A stretch of 49,391 nt of DNA from assembly GCA_022788225.1 (NCBI GenBank), contig JALEVO010000143.1:1-49391 (forward strand). The letters run 5' to 3'. The position numbers were made by a program, and so were the translations under genes. This document shows, piece after piece, positions 1 through 10,127 of the stretch (its first letter is position 1; the number at the start of each line of letters is the position of its first letter). The stretch comes from Oscillospiraceae bacterium. GTDB taxonomy: Bacteria; Bacillota; Clostridia; Oscillospirales; Ruminococcaceae. The notes below the pieces were generated by a model, which was not told the DNA's origin, made no database searches, and worked only from the letters and a program-made list of their open reading frames with translations.

Positions 1-1
1 T

Positions 2-136
2 GTTGAGGAAATATACGAAACCGCAAGAATAGAGGCAAGCGAAACCGAGAAAAACCAGTTTTTTGAACGTTATATAAAGACTATAAGACTTTCAGTTGAT
101 TTAAACGGAGTATTTACCCTGCATATCAATGACTAA
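2..136 (+). CDS. 3' end of an unidentified gene (partial)
   Basis: An open frame enters from the left edge and ends with TAA at 134-136, giving the last 44 residues of a protein. The tail is charged, with a Glu-rich stretch followed by 'FFERYIKTIRLSVDLNGVF', and it has no motif I can assign. It is convergent with ftsH and is followed immediately by a strong bidirectional terminator, which supports it being a real gene end. The family cannot be told from this fragment. Confidence 0.6.
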   Translation, partial: VEEIYETARIEASETEKNQFFERYIKTIRLSVDLNGVFTLHIND

Positions 137-140
137 TAAA

Positions 141-175
141 AACTCCCATGGTAACCCATGGGAGTTAGTTTTTTT
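141..175. terminator. bidirectional intrinsic terminator
   Basis: An 11-bp perfect stem (141-151 with 156-166, loop TAAC) is followed by a T-run on the plus strand and preceded by A residues that form a T-run on the minus strand. It lies between the convergent partial gene and ftsH and probably ends both transcripts. Confidence 0.9.
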
Positions 176-2132
176 ATTCAGTATTTTCTGATGTTTCCTC
201 CGTACTGCCGGAATTTTCTTCCGTTTCATTTTCAGGCTTATTCTCCGGTTCGTCCTCTTTGAGAACGCTTTCGTCCATTTCGCCTTTCATGAGCTTTTCA
301 AAGTCCTCATCGTCGATTTTCTCATATTTCATAAGATACTTTGCAAGGAAATGCAGCTGGTCGATATGCTGTTCCAGCAGTTCCTTGGATTTTTCGTATC
401 CCTCTTCAATGATTTCACGCATTTCAGCGTCAATTTCAGCTGCGACATTTTCAGAGTAGTTTCTTGAACTGTTAAAGTCACGTCCAAGGAAAACCTCGCT
501 CTGGTCATTGCCGTAAACCATAGGTCCGAGCTTGTCACTGAAACCGTATTTTGTTACCATGTTTCTTGCAATACCAGTTGCTCTTTCAATATCGTTTGAC
601 GCACCTGTTGAAATATCTTCAAGGATAAGCTTCTCAGCAACACGTCCGCCCAAGAGAGTAACGATATTCTCCTTCATTTCAGTCTTGCTTACATAGGACT
701 TGTCATGCTCCGGCAGTGACATTGTAAATCCGCCTGCCATTCCTCTCGGAATAATAGAAACCTGATGCACCTTGTCCTGTGTCGGACAATAGTAGGTACA
801 AACGGCATGACCTGCCTCGTGATATGAAGTAAGCTTCTTTTCACGCTCTGTAACAACTCTTGACTTCTTTTCCGGACCTGCAATCACCTTGATTGTTGCC
901 TCTTCAATATCTTCCTTGACAATAGCCTTTCTGTTGGCTCTCGCAGCAAGGAGTGACGCTTCGTTTACAAGGTTTTCAAGGTCCGCACCTGTAAAGCCCA
1001 CAGTTGTCTTGGCAATGGTTTTAAGGTTAACGTCGGGGGCAAGAGGTTTGTTTTTAGTGTGAACTTTAAGAATCTCCTCACGTCCCTTGATATCCGGGTA
1101 GCCGACAACTATCTGTCTGTCAAAACGTCCCGGACGCAGCAGCGCAGGGTCGAGAATATCACGTCTGTTTGTAGCCGCAATTACGATTACGCTTTCGTTG
1201 CCTGTAAAGCCGTCCATTTCAACCAGCAGTTGGTTGAGTGTCTGCTCACGCTCATCATGTCCGCCGCCTAAGCCTGCACCTCTGTGACGTCCAACAGCGT
1301 CAATTTCATCAATAAAGATAATAGACGGAGCGTTTTTCTTTGCCTGTTCAAAGAGGTCACGCACTCTTGACGCACCCACACCGACAAACATTTCAACAAA
1401 GTCAGAACCGGATATCGGGAAGAACGGACAGCCTGCCTCGCCGGCAACAGCCTTTGCAAGAAGAGTCTTACCAGTACCCGGAGGACCTAACAGCAGAACA
1501 CCCTTTGGTATTCTTGCACCGATTTCCGAATACTTCTTCGGATTTTTAAGGAAGTCAACAATTTCCTCCATTTCGTGCTTTTCTTCATCAGCGCCTGCAA
1601 CATCAGCAAAAGTAACTTTCTTGCCGTTGTTCTGACCCTGATTCTTTATATTTGCCTTTCCGAATGAGGAATATTTTCCTCCGCCGCTTGTCTGCTTCAT
1701 CATAAAGACAAACAGAGCCACGCCCAGAACAAGCAGCAGTACAGACGGAACAACAGAAATAAGCCATGAATTATCCTTTATTTTCTTGTAATCCTGACTT
1801 AACGGTTTATCCGGATGCAGCTTGTTGTATTCTGCTCTGTAATCATTTTCTTCAGAATCAGTATCACCAAGGAAAATGCTTACATTCGGCACCTCATACT
1901 TATACTCCTTGTCGTCATCAATAAGCTTGTACACAAGCTCTCCTGTTCCCAGATCAAGAGTATATTCACAAACCTTATATTCATCAAAGTTTTTTATAAC
2001 CTCGGAATATTCTTTCTTTTCTCCCGAACTTAAAAGCTTAGGGAAAATAAACATGATTGCAATAATCAGTATCGCTGCAACAGCAGCATAGGCAGCAAGG
2101 CCCCTGTTCCTGTTAGGTGTCAATAAATTCAC
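174..2132 (-). CDS. ftsH: ATP-dependent zinc metalloprotease FtsH
   Basis: Membrane-anchored AAA+ protease that degrades damaged membrane proteins and short-lived regulators. TM segments lie at about residues 13-30 and 123-144, flanking an extracytoplasmic domain. The AAA module carries Walker A GPPGTGKT (216-223) and Walker B IIFIDEID (271-278). The zinc site is HEAGH (438-442). At 652 aa it is full length, with an acidic, Glu/Thr-rich C-terminal tail. It is last in the rnj-to-ftsH operon, directly after hpt, a common Firmicute arrangement. Start choice is uncertain: the GTG at 2132 has GGAG only 1 nt upstream, whereas the in-frame TTG at 2121-2123 (three codons later) has the same GGAG 10 nt upstream and may be the true start. 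Confidence 0.97.
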   Translation of the reverse strand: MNLLTPNRNRGLAAYAAVAAILIIAIMFIFPKLLSSGEKKEYSEVIKNFDEYKVCEYTLDLGTGELVYKLIDDDKEYKYEVPNVSIFLGDTDSEENDYRAEYNKLHPDKPLSQDYKKIKDNSWLISVVPSVLLLVLGVALFVFMMKQTSGGGKYSSFGKANIKNQGQNNGKKVTFADVAGADEEKHEMEEIVDFLKNPKKYSEIGARIPKGVLLLGPPGTGKTLLAKAVAGEAGCPFFPISGSDFVEMFVGVGASRVRDLFEQAKKNAPSIIFIDEIDAVGRHRGAGLGGGHDEREQTLNQLLVEMDGFTGNESVIVIAATNRRDILDPALLRPGRFDRQIVVGYPDIKGREEILKVHTKNKPLAPDVNLKTIAKTTVGFTGADLENLVNEASLLAARANRKAIVKEDIEEATIKVIAGPEKKSRVVTEREKKLTSYHEAGHAVCTYYCPTQDKVHQVSIIPRGMAGGFTMSLPEHDKSYVSKTEMKENIVTLLGGRVAEKLILEDISTGASNDIERATGIARNMVTKYGFSDKLGPMVYGNDQSEVFLGRDFNSSRNYSENVAAEIDAEMREIIEEGYEKSKELLEQHIDQLHFLAKYLMKYEKIDDEDFEKLMKGEMDESVLKEDEPENKPENETEENSGSTEETSENTE

Positions 2133-2146
2133 ACTCCATTCTTTCT

Positions 2147-2677
2147 CTATGTATTACTGTATACCCCGATATAAGGCAGATTTCTGTATTCCTCGTCCAG
2201 ATCCATTCCATAGCCTATTACGAATAAATCCGGTATTGTGAATCCGCAGTAATCCGGATCCAGTTTTTTGACACGCCTTGAGGGCTTGTCCAGAAGAGTA
2301 CAGATTTCAAGTGACGCAGGATTTCGCTTCTCAAGCATATTTTTAAGCTCATAAAGCGTGTTGCCCGTATCAATTATATCCTCAACAATAACGGCATATC
2401 TGCCGCCTATATCACAGGTCAGGTCTTTGAGTATCTTTACCTCTCCCGAACTGACCGTATTACTATTATAGCTTGAAACAGCCATAAAGTCAATTTCACA
2501 GGGAATTTTTATTTTTCTCAGCAGGTCGGCGAAAAACATCACCGAGCCTTTAAGGGGACAGATAAACAGCGGATTCTTTCCCCTGTACTTTTCAGTCAGC
2601 AAACTTCCCAGCTGTTCAACACGCTCTGCAATTTCAGATTCGGATATCAGAACTCTTTCCACATTATGCTCAGGCAT
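2147..2677 (-). CDS. hpt: hypoxanthine phosphoribosyltransferase
   Basis: Purine salvage enzyme converting hypoxanthine or guanine plus PRPP to IMP or GMP in the cytoplasm. The PRPP-binding signature [12 protein letters not shown] is at 96-107, and the PLKGS loop (41-45) and the C-terminal '[15 protein letters not shown]' segment are typical of the family. At 176 aa it has the usual length. Its ATG at 2677 directly abuts the tilS stop codon (TAA then ATG with no gap), indicating translational coupling. The tilS-hpt-ftsH order is widely conserved in Firmicutes. Confidence 0.96.
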   Translation of the reverse strand: MPEHNVERVLISESEIAERVEQLGSLLTEKYRGKNPLFICPLKGSVMFFADLLRKIKIPCEIDFMAVSSYNSNTVSSGEVKILKDLTCDIGGRYAVIVEDIIDTGNTLYELKNMLEKRNPASLEICTLLDKPSRRVKKLDPDYCGFTIPDLFVIGYGMDLDEEYRNLPYIGVYSNT

Positions 2678-3973
2678 TTACTCCACATCCTTTACTGTAA
2701 TATACAGACTTTTCTTCGTATTGCCATCCGGCTTTACCCTGTCTGCCGCCCCTATATTTTCAATAAAAATAACTCCCTCATCATCAGCAAGAAAATGAAT
2801 AAAGGGTCTCATATCCGCCCTCACATTTTCATTAAGAAGTTTTTTTACCGATGATGTAAAGTTTCTCCCTGAAAGTCTGATTCTGTCGCCGTTATTACGG
2901 CTTCTCAGAACAATATCGCCGCACACCTTGTCAGTATCTATTATACCTCCGCCGCCGTCTTTTATTTCAGCAAAAACTGTCTTATGAGAAAATATACTGT
3001 TTTCTCCGCAGCGAAGCTTAACAGGCTGTATTTCAGTTTTCTCCGGCATTCGCAGAATAGTCAGGGTATGTTTTCTGCACACTGCATAAACGCCGTCAGA
3101 AATATTTATTTTTCCACCCATATCAAGTATACCGTTTATGGCATTGATTTTTTCTGCGCTGACAGGCAGGGAGTTTTCCTTCAGAAAAAGTGAAATACAT
3201 CTTTTTCTGATAACGGTATCATATTTTTCAAGTCCGCATAGTGCGCCGTTATCAATACATATATTATAAGCTGTTTTTACAGAATTTTCAATAAAAATAT
3301 TCTCTTCAGAAAATATTTTCAGTTCTGCACAAAAAGTTTTATAAAAACCGCTGTTAATTCTCAATATTTCCGGTATTATATTGTGTCTTATCCTGTTTCT
3401 GGTATAATCATTATCCAGATTTGTTGAATCAGTGACAAAATCCTGTCCGGTTTCTTTAAGATAATTTTCAACGTCCTGCCTTGTAACATCAATAAGCGGA
3501 CGGATTATATTACCCCTCACAGGCGGTATTCCGCACATACCTTTCAGACCTGTCCCTCTCGCAAGGTTCAGCAGGACTGTTTCAGCGTTGTCCGATGCTG
3601 TATGGGCAGTTGCTGTAAGACCAGCCCCGGAGTGTTCCGCAAAGACTGAATATCTCACATTCCTTGCCGCTTCCTCCAGCGACTGCTTTTTTTCGGCGGC
3701 AATTGCAGGAACATCTATCCTTTTTACAGTCAGTTCAACGCCAAGCCTTTCGCACAGCTTGCGGCAGAATTGTTCATCTCTGTCTGCCTCTTCTCCTCTT
3801 ATGCAGTGGTTTACATGGACTGCGTCAAGCTTTAAATTATACCTGTCCTTTAAGTCATTCAGCACAAGCAGCAGACAAACGCTGTCCGCACCGCCGGAAA
3901 GAGCCGCTGTCACACGCTCTCCGCCTTTGAGCATACCATAAGTTTCAATGGTACTGATAATTTTTTCAGTCAA
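2678..3973 (-). CDS. tilS: tRNA(Ile)-lysidine synthetase
   Basis: ATP-dependent enzyme that converts C34 of the CAU-anticodon isoleucine tRNA to lysidine so that it reads AUA. The N-type ATP pyrophosphatase P-loop SGGADS is at residues 26-31, and HVNHCIRGEEADRDE follows at about 54-68. The last ~75 residues match the TilS C-terminal tRNA-binding domain (LRSRNNGDRI...). The start is TTG (3971-3973), with GGAGGG 7-8 nt upstream that is formed by the final codons of dnaB; the two genes are separated by only 3 nt. At 431 aa the length is normal. Confidence 0.95.
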   Translation of the reverse strand: MTEKIISTIETYGMLKGGERVTAALSGGADSVCLLLVLNDLKDRYNLKLDAVHVNHCIRGEEADRDEQFCRKLCERLGVELTVKRIDVPAIAAEKKQSLEEAARNVRYSVFAEHSGAGLTATAHTASDNAETVLLNLARGTGLKGMCGIPPVRGNIIRPLIDVTRQDVENYLKETGQDFVTDSTNLDNDYTRNRIRHNIIPEILRINSGFYKTFCAELKIFSEENIFIENSVKTAYNICIDNGALCGLEKYDTVIRKRCISLFLKENSLPVSAEKINAINGILDMGGKINISDGVYAVCRKHTLTILRMPEKTEIQPVKLRCGENSIFSHKTVFAEIKDGGGGIIDTDKVCGDIVLRSRNNGDRIRLSGRNFTSSVKKLLNENVRADMRPFIHFLADDEGVIFIENIGAADRVKPDGNTKKSLYITVKDVE

Positions 3974-3976
3974 GCC

Positions 3977-5323
3977 TTATCCCTCCGGATTGCTGTCAAA
4001 ATCAGCATTTGAAAAGCGGGTAAACTGACCGTCCCAGATAAGCTTTATTGTACCCGTGTCACCGTGACGGTTTTTTGCCACAATACATTCCGAAATATTC
4101 GGTTCTGTACTTTCCTTATTATAGTATGCGTCACGGTATAAAAACATAACAATATCGGCGTCCTGCTCGATAGAGCCTGATTCTCTCAGGTCGGACATAA
4201 GCGGACGCTTGTCAGGACGTCCCTCAACGCCACGGTTTAACTGCGAAAGCAGAATAACCGGAATATCCAGTTCCTTTGCCATAATTTTCAGATTTCTTGT
4301 AATCTCAGAAATTCTCAGAACCTGATTTTCAGACTTGACCGTTGATTCCATAAGCTGTAAATAGTCAATAACCACAAGTCCAATATTTTTCATACGGCGC
4401 AGTTTTGCTTTTATCTGAGGAACATTTGTACCCGGTGTATCATCAAGATAAAGGGGCAGTCCGCAGAGAACGTCGGCACTTGTAGCAAGCCTTACCCAGT
4501 CATCATCTGAAAGATGGCCGCTTCTCAGCTTGTTTGAATCAACCAGTGCCTCAGTTGAAAGCATTCTTGTTGCAAGCTGCTCCTTTGACATTTCAAGTGA
4601 AAAAACTGCAACGTCCTTTTCAGAACGCCTTGCAACATTTGTTGCAATATTAAGGGCAAATGAGGTTTTACCCATACCGGGACGTGCCGCAAGAATTATA
4701 AGGTCAGATCTGTTAAGACCCGTTGTAATTGAGTCAAGCATGGTAAATCCGGTCCTTGCACCAAGGTATTTGTCCTTGTCAGGACCGGAAATCTTCTGTA
4801 ATCTGTCCCACGATTCAAAAATAACATCGCTTATAGGAGCCAGACCCTTTACATCTCTGCCCTGTCTTATATCATAAATTTTCTGTTCCGCAGAATCAAG
4901 CATTACCTGCGCACTGCTCTGTCCCAGAGATATTTCATGAAGCAGTTCTCTTGCAACAAGTGCAAGACTTCTTACATAAAATTTCTCCGCACATATCTGA
5001 CAATAGCTTTCAATATTTGCAACGGACGGCACCATGTTAACCAGCATTGCAAGATAATTTCTTCCTTCCTGGGCCGTTTCAAAAATATTTTCCTTTACAG
5101 CTTCGTCCAGAACCGTTATAATATCCGACTTGATACCGGACGTGAACATTCTCAGCATAATATTGAAAAGCTTTCTGTGTTGTTCATTGTAAAAGCAGTC
5201 AGGCTTTACCTTTTCCAGTACAGTTGAAATAACCGACTGGTCAATGAGTATTGCCCCCAGAATAGTCTGTTCTGCTTCAAGGCTGTAAGGCATTTCCTTA
5301 TCGGAAAAATCAGGATAATCCAT
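3977..5323 (-). CDS. dnaB: replicative DNA helicase DnaB
   Basis: Hexameric 5'-3' helicase that unwinds the replication fork. The N-terminal domain (about 10-115, beginning PYSLEAEQTILGAIL) binds primase. The RecA-like domain follows a linker, with Walker A ARPGMGKT at 213-220, Walker B 'LVVIDYLQLM', and 'SDLRESGSIEQDADIVMFLYRD' containing the conserved glutamine/arginine motif. At 448 aa it is full length with no intein. It lies between rplI and tilS in the minus-strand operon. ATG start at 5323 with an AGGAGA ribosome-binding site. Confidence 0.97.
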   Translation of the reverse strand: MDYPDFSDKEMPYSLEAEQTILGAILIDQSVISTVLEKVKPDCFYNEQHRKLFNIMLRMFTSGIKSDIITVLDEAVKENIFETAQEGRNYLAMLVNMVPSVANIESYCQICAEKFYVRSLALVARELLHEISLGQSSAQVMLDSAEQKIYDIRQGRDVKGLAPISDVIFESWDRLQKISGPDKDKYLGARTGFTMLDSITTGLNRSDLIILAARPGMGKTSFALNIATNVARRSEKDVAVFSLEMSKEQLATRMLSTEALVDSNKLRSGHLSDDDWVRLATSADVLCGLPLYLDDTPGTNVPQIKAKLRRMKNIGLVVIDYLQLMESTVKSENQVLRISEITRNLKIMAKELDIPVILLSQLNRGVEGRPDKRPLMSDLRESGSIEQDADIVMFLYRDAYYNKESTEPNISECIVAKNRHGDTGTIKLIWDGQFTRFSNADFDSNPEG

Positions 5324-5346
5324 AGTAATCTCCTAAAACATTGATG

Positions 5347-5367
5347 AGGCAGCCAAAATGACTGCCT
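5347..5367 (-). other. intra-operon hairpin between rplI and dnaB
   Basis: On the minus strand AGGCAGTC and GGCTGCCT form an 8-bp stem (one G-T pair) around ATTTT, immediately after the rplI stop. No T-run follows, so it is more likely an RNA-processing or stability element than a full terminator. Confidence 0.4.
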
Positions 5368-5376
5368 TATCCGAAC

Positions 5377-5823
5377 TTACTCTTCAACAACTTCAATTGA
5401 AACCTTTGCATTAACACCGTTATAAAGCTTGATATCAGCCTCGTATGTACCAAAATTCTTTATATCGCTTTTAAGAGAAATCTTCTTCTTTTCGATTTTT
5501 TTGCCGAACTGCTTTTCGATAAGTTCCGCAATAGTACCTGTTGTTACAGAGCCGAAAAGCTTTCCGTTTGAGCCTGCCTTTGCCGGTGCAACAACTTTTT
5601 TGCCGTCTATGGCAGCCTTTATCTCCTCTGCATTCTGCTTTTCAACGTCCTTTTTGTGCTGTTCGGACGCTTTCTGACCATCCAGCAGATTCATGTTTTT
5701 AGCAGTTGCTTCAACAGCAAGTCCCTTTCCTATAAGAAAATTTCTTGCGTAGCCGTCGGCAACATTTTTAACTTCGCCCTTTTTGCCGGAACCTTTAACG
5801 TCCTGTAAAAAAATAACCTTCAT
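5377..5823 (-). CDS. rplI: 50S ribosomal protein L9
   Basis: Large-subunit protein that binds 23S rRNA. The N-terminal domain is diagnostic ([20 protein letters not shown], then [14 protein letters not shown]). A long Lys/Glu/Ala-rich helix spans about residues 45-75, followed by a small C-terminal domain. At 148 aa it is standard. It sits 17 nt downstream of gdpP, an association seen throughout Firmicutes (gdpP-rplI-dnaB). ATG start with AAGGAAG upstream. Confidence 0.97.
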   Translation of the reverse strand: MKVIFLQDVKGSGKKGEVKNVADGYARNFLIGKGLAVEATAKNMNLLDGQKASEQHKKDVEKQNAEEIKAAIDGKKVVAPAKAGSNGKLFGSVTTGTIAELIEKQFGKKIEKKKISLKSDIKNFGTYEADIKLYNGVNAKVSIEVVEE

Positions 5824-5840
5824 TTTTGTTTACTTCCTTT

Positions 5841-7790
5841 CTATTCCTGATTAATAGCACCAATTAACATTTCCTTTGCTGTCTGTTCAGATACGTTTTT
5901 AAGCTGTGCCGCAGCCATAGTCTGGTGACCGCCGCCGCCCAGTCTTTCCATTATTATCTGAACATTCATAACTCCCAGTGACCTTGCGGAAATGTTCACA
6001 ACGTCACCGGTCTTGTATATAACAAATGATGCGTCCACTCCCTTTATTCCCAGCAGTTCATCTGCCGCCTGAGGAGCAACTATCCTTATATCATCAGTTT
6101 CATTTTCTGCTGCCGCAACAGCACAGCGGTCGAATATTTCCGCTGATGCAATAAGCTTTGATTTGCGCTTGTAAGCCTCGAATGAACTTGAAAACAGTCC
6201 TTTGACGCTTACTGTATCAGCACCGTTTTTCCTTAGATATGCCGCCGCTTCAAAGGTTCTGACGCCTGTTTTCATAACGAAATTTTTAGTGTCAAGCATA
6301 ATTCCGGCTAACAAAGCCTCGGCATAAACCTGCGGAAGTACGTTTACATTTTTGAAATACTGTATAACTTCCGTTACCATTTCAGACGCCGATGAAGAAT
6401 ACGGTTCGTGGTAGAAAATAACTGCGTCATCTATAAAGTCAACGGACTTTCTGTGGTGGTCAATAACCACCTTGTGGTGTGCCATTTCATAGAGTTCACG
6501 GCTTTCCACAAGCTGGGCATTATGGGTATCAACGATTATAAGCAGACTGTTTTCCGTAAAGGATTCTATCGCCTGTTCCGGAGTAAGCAGCAGGTCTATC
6601 ACCTCACTGCGCAGCTTTTCCACAAGTTCAGACGCAAGATTCTGATGAGGGTCAACTACATAATAAGCCTCTCCCCCAGCCTGTCGTATAGCGCCTGCCA
6701 GACCTGCACCGGAGCCAACAGCGTCAAGGTCAGCAAATCTGTGTCCCATAATATAAACATTATCGCTGTTATGTACAAGCTCCTGAATAGCATTTGAAAT
6801 AATGCGTGACTTAGCCCTCGACTTCTTTTCAACGCCCTTTGCAACACCACCGAAAAATCTGAAACCGTTTTCCGTCTTTACAGCCGCCTGGTCGCCCCCT
6901 CGTCCCAGACACATATCAAGTGCCTGCTTTGCAAAGGACTCACTTTCCTCAAGGGTCGACGCACCTCTTCCCACACCTATGGAAAGAGTGATATTACTGC
7001 TCTTTTCTCCTACGGATATATTTCTTGCCTGATCAAGTATCTCAAATTTCGACTGAATAATCTTATTCAGGTGCTGTTCTTCCATTACAGCAATAAACTT
7101 GTCGTTGCCAAGCTTTCGCAAAACTCCCGTTGTCTGTGACATGAATTTTTCAAGCATGGTTTCAATTTCAGCGGCAACCTGTGCCTTTTCGCTCTCCTTG
7201 AAATTCTGCAGTACATCCTCATAATTGTCTATCATAAGCAGCAGTACAGACGGACGGGTCCGCTTGTATTTGCTGAAAAGTTCTGCAAATTCGGTAATAT
7301 CCGTAAATGTAAGGAAAATAAGCTTCTGCTCGCCTCTCTGGGTAATGACAGTACTTACCTTATATGACCTTTCATTGTAGTTTACAGTTACCTCACCGTT
7401 TATCATAAGAGCCTTCATGTCAATATCAGCTATTTTATAAAGTTCCGTACCAAAAGCTTCATATTCCGGAATTATCTGCGTACTGAACGCCTGATTGCAC
7501 CACAGAACTCTGAAATTCTCGTCAACGATAACAGACGGGGTGTCAAAATAATACAGCACCTCGTTTTCCGCTGTTCCCACCGATTCATTAAGCCTTGCAA
7601 TAAATCTGAGGGAATTTTTTTCCGCAATAATAAGTTCCATAAGCATAATAGCCGCAAAAACGGCAGCCGGTGCAACAACTGCGGCAAACTTCAGAACGTC
7701 ATACTTATAAAGCATAACAGCCGCAGCCACACTTGTCAGCACAAGCATTACAGCCGAAAATATGAATAAATACGGATATCTTTTTTTCAA
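5841..7790 (-). CDS. gdpP: GdpP-type c-di-AMP phosphodiesterase (PAS - degenerate GGDEF - DHH/DHHA1)
   Basis: Membrane-bound hydrolase of the second messenger cyclic di-AMP. Two TM helices (about 8-28 and 35-55) precede a PAS-like region (about 80-165) and a GGDEF-like domain whose signature is degenerate (LGNDKF in place of GGDEF), as is normal for GdpP. The DHH catalytic domain has MGHRFADLDAVGSG (~345), IVDTHN (~418) and VIDHHR (~441); DHHA1 ends with the GGGGHQ substrate motif (~618). At 649 aa it is full length. The start is TTG at 7788-7790, with GGAGG about 10 nt upstream. It follows rnj and precedes rplI in the operon. Confidence 0.95.
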   Translation of the reverse strand: MKKRYPYLFIFSAVMLVLTSVAAAVMLYKYDVLKFAAVVAPAAVFAAIMLMELIIAEKNSLRFIARLNESVGTAENEVLYYFDTPSVIVDENFRVLWCNQAFSTQIIPEYEAFGTELYKIADIDMKALMINGEVTVNYNERSYKVSTVITQRGEQKLIFLTFTDITEFAELFSKYKRTRPSVLLLMIDNYEDVLQNFKESEKAQVAAEIETMLEKFMSQTTGVLRKLGNDKFIAVMEEQHLNKIIQSKFEILDQARNISVGEKSSNITLSIGVGRGASTLEESESFAKQALDMCLGRGGDQAAVKTENGFRFFGGVAKGVEKKSRAKSRIISNAIQELVHNSDNVYIMGHRFADLDAVGSGAGLAGAIRQAGGEAYYVVDPHQNLASELVEKLRSEVIDLLLTPEQAIESFTENSLLIIVDTHNAQLVESRELYEMAHHKVVIDHHRKSVDFIDDAVIFYHEPYSSSASEMVTEVIQYFKNVNVLPQVYAEALLAGIMLDTKNFVMKTGVRTFEAAAYLRKNGADTVSVKGLFSSSFEAYKRKSKLIASAEIFDRCAVAAAENETDDIRIVAPQAADELLGIKGVDASFVIYKTGDVVNISARSLGVMNVQIIMERLGGGGHQTMAAAQLKNVSEQTAKEMLIGAINQE

Positions 7791-7830
7791 CGGGTTTTCA
7801 CCTCCGAAGGACAGTACGCAGAAAATACAA

Positions 7831-9651
7831 TCAGATTTCCATGATGATAGGCAGTATCATAGGACTGCGTTTTGTCTTTTCATATATATAGTCAGACAAT
7901 GCATCTCTAAGCTTTGTCTTTATAGAATTCCATTCTCTGAAATCCTGCATTGAACAGGTTGCAAGAGTAGACGCCAAAAGATGACGTGCATTGTCAATAA
8001 GTTCCTCGGATTCTCTCACATAGACAAATCCTCTTGATATGATTTCCGGTCCGGAAACAACAGTATTGCTTGCCTTTTCGATTCCCACTACAACTATGAT
8101 AAGACCGTCCTGTGCAAGATGCTTTCTGTCACGCAGAACGATGGAACCAACGTCGCCTACACCAAGACCGTCAACTAAGACTTTTCCGGCAGGAACCTGT
8201 GAAACAATGTTCATCTTAACGCCGTCCGTTTCAATTACATTGCCTATCTCGCCGATAATTACGTTTTCCTTTGGCATTCCCAGTTCTCTTGCAAGCTCGG
8301 CGTGTTTTTTCAGATGCTTGTATTCGCCGTGTACTGGAATAAAGAACTTCGGCTTTGTCAGTGCCTGAATAAGCTTTAATTCTTCCTGGCAGGCATGACC
8401 GGAAACGTGTACCTCATACATAGCCTCGTAAACAACCTCTGCTCCCGATTTCATAAGCTCATTTACAACCTTTGTAACAAACTTTTCATTTCCCGGAATA
8501 GGTGTTGCAGAAATGATAATGAAGTCCATAGGGGTGATGTTTACCTTTTTATGGTCGTTCATTGCCATTCTTGTAAGTGCAGACATAGGTTCGCCCTGAC
8601 TTCCGGTCGTGATAAGGATAATTTCAGAGCTGTCATATCTGTTCATCATATCTATATCAATGATGATTCCCTTAGGAACATCAAGATAGCCCAGTTCAAT
8701 GGCAGTGGTGATAACGTTAATCATACTGCGTCCGAAAATTGCGACTTTTCTGCCGTATTTCACAGCGCAGTTGACTATCTGCTGAATACGGTGAATATTT
8801 GAGGAGAATGTGGCAATGATAATTCTTTTGCCCTCTGCCTTTGTAAACAGCTTTTCAAAGGATTCCCCGACTTTTCTCTCAGACTGTGTATAACCCGGTC
8901 TTTCAGCATTTGTAGAGTCCGCCATAAGTGCTAAAACACCCTTGCTGCCCAGTTCGCCGAATCTTGTAAGGTCGATTATCTCGCCATTTATAGGACTGTA
9001 ATCTATTTTGAAGTCACCTGTATGGACGATAATTCCGGCAGGAGTATGGACTGCCATTCCAACAGCGTCCGGAATAGAGTGGTTAACTCTGATAAACTCA
9101 ACTGCCATACAGCCCATTTTTACAGTTTTTCTGTGTGCCACAACATTCAGGTTTACCTTTCCTGAAAGACCGTGTTCCTTGAGCTTGCCCTCAACAAGTC
9201 CCAGAGTAAGCTTTGTGCCGTAGACCGGAACGTTTATCTTTTTAAGCAGGTAAGCAAGTCCGCCTATATGGTCCTCGTGACCGTGAGTCAGTACAATACC
9301 CCTTAACTTTTCCTTATTTCTCTCAACATATGTGAAATCAGGTATTACAATATCAACGCCCGGCATTTCCGTATCAGGGAAAGCAAGTCCGCAGTCGATA
9401 ATAAACATATCGTTGGAACACTCGATAACCGTCATGTTCTTTCCGATTTCGTTAAGACCGCCCAGAGGTATTATCCTTACAGGAGTTCTTCTCTGCTCTC
9501 TGGGTTCTCTTTTCGGGCGTGGGGCAGGAGTTTTCTTCACGACTGCTGCCGGAAGAGTACTTCTGTTCTGCGCAGAGGACGCAGGTGCACTTTTCCTCCC
9601 AAAAATTTTTTTCCTGTTATCCTGATTGTTTCTGGTTGAATTATTTTCCAC
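7831..9651 (-). CDS. rnj: ribonuclease J
   Basis: Metallo-beta-lactamase/beta-CASP RNase with 5'-exo and endonuclease activity, central to mRNA decay and rRNA maturation. The zinc motif HGHEDH is at 123-128, GDFKIDY follows, and the beta-CASP region and C-terminal domain are intact (606 aa). A basic, Pro/Ala-rich N-terminal extension of about 55 residues precedes the canonical 'VRIIPLGGLNEIGKN' start; similar extensions occur in other clostridia. The start is GTG (9649-9651), with GCGAGG about 9 nt upstream. It is the first gene of the operon and has a ~470-nt leader, which could allow the nuclease to act on its own transcript (inference). Confidence 0.95.
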   Translation of the reverse strand: MENNSTRNNQDNRKKIFGRKSAPASSAQNRSTLPAAVVKKTPAPRPKREPREQRRTPVRIIPLGGLNEIGKNMTVIECSNDMFIIDCGLAFPDTEMPGVDIVIPDFTYVERNKEKLRGIVLTHGHEDHIGGLAYLLKKINVPVYGTKLTLGLVEGKLKEHGLSGKVNLNVVAHRKTVKMGCMAVEFIRVNHSIPDAVGMAVHTPAGIIVHTGDFKIDYSPINGEIIDLTRFGELGSKGVLALMADSTNAERPGYTQSERKVGESFEKLFTKAEGKRIIIATFSSNIHRIQQIVNCAVKYGRKVAIFGRSMINVITTAIELGYLDVPKGIIIDIDMMNRYDSSEIILITTGSQGEPMSALTRMAMNDHKKVNITPMDFIIISATPIPGNEKFVTKVVNELMKSGAEVVYEAMYEVHVSGHACQEELKLIQALTKPKFFIPVHGEYKHLKKHAELARELGMPKENVIIGEIGNVIETDGVKMNIVSQVPAGKVLVDGLGVGDVGSIVLRDRKHLAQDGLIIVVVGIEKASNTVVSGPEIISRGFVYVRESEELIDNARHLLASTLATCSMQDFREWNSIKTKLRDALSDYIYEKTKRSPMILPIIMEI

Positions 9652-10121
9652 TTTTTAACCTCGCTTTTCTTTACCGGAGCAGTTATCAGAAAACTTCATT
9701 AAATTTAAAAATAATTATTCCTATTATAAATATTAGTAACATATAATAACAGTGAATAAAGTGAATTTACCGCAATAAAGCAATTTTCGTACACAGTACT
9801 GCGTAATTAAAGTATTGAGAATAAATGAGCTGCTGCGGGCAGATCCGCAAAAATATGCAGATGCCCTTTCCGGTTTAAATTATGTACTTCTTCTTATGGT
9901 GAAACTTTTTTACGAATCCTTTGAAAATTTCCGGGTCATATAAAACGATCGTGACCCTCTCACAAAGACTTCTTCAGCGTGTTTCCGCCAAAACAGGCTG
10001 TGACCGCACAAATTTAACGGTATCTGTGCGGTGCCGCCATATATTTCAGGAAGACGCCGCTTCCTTAAAATCAAAAATAGTCTGATATGCGTTCATATCT
10101 TTTCAAATCAGATAAATATAC
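9652..10121 (-). ncRNA. long structured 5' leader (or independent ncRNA) upstream of rnj
   Basis: A 470-nt stretch without a plausible gene, placed downstream of a consensus promoter on the minus strand. Reading toward rnj it holds several stems: 10084-10089/10094-10099, 10048-10053/10060-10065, an 8-bp GC-rich stem 10003-10010/10025-10032 (ACCGCACA/TGTGCGGT), 9933-9938/9952-9957 (GGGTCA/TGACCC) and 9837-9841/9862-9866. The part next to rnj is AT-rich. I do not recognise it as RNase P RNA, tmRNA, SRP RNA, 6S RNA or a named riboswitch. No clear terminator precedes rnj, so it may simply be the rnj 5' UTR. Confidence 0.5.
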
Positions 10122-10127
10122 ACTTTA

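Noticed and set aside
10018-10045. A T-box-like GGCGGCACCGC string in the rnj leader (minus strand)
   Set aside because: It recalls the T-box TGGNACCGCG sequence, but no specifier domain or terminator/antiterminator with a T-run follows, and the downstream gene is not a synthetase or amino acid gene.
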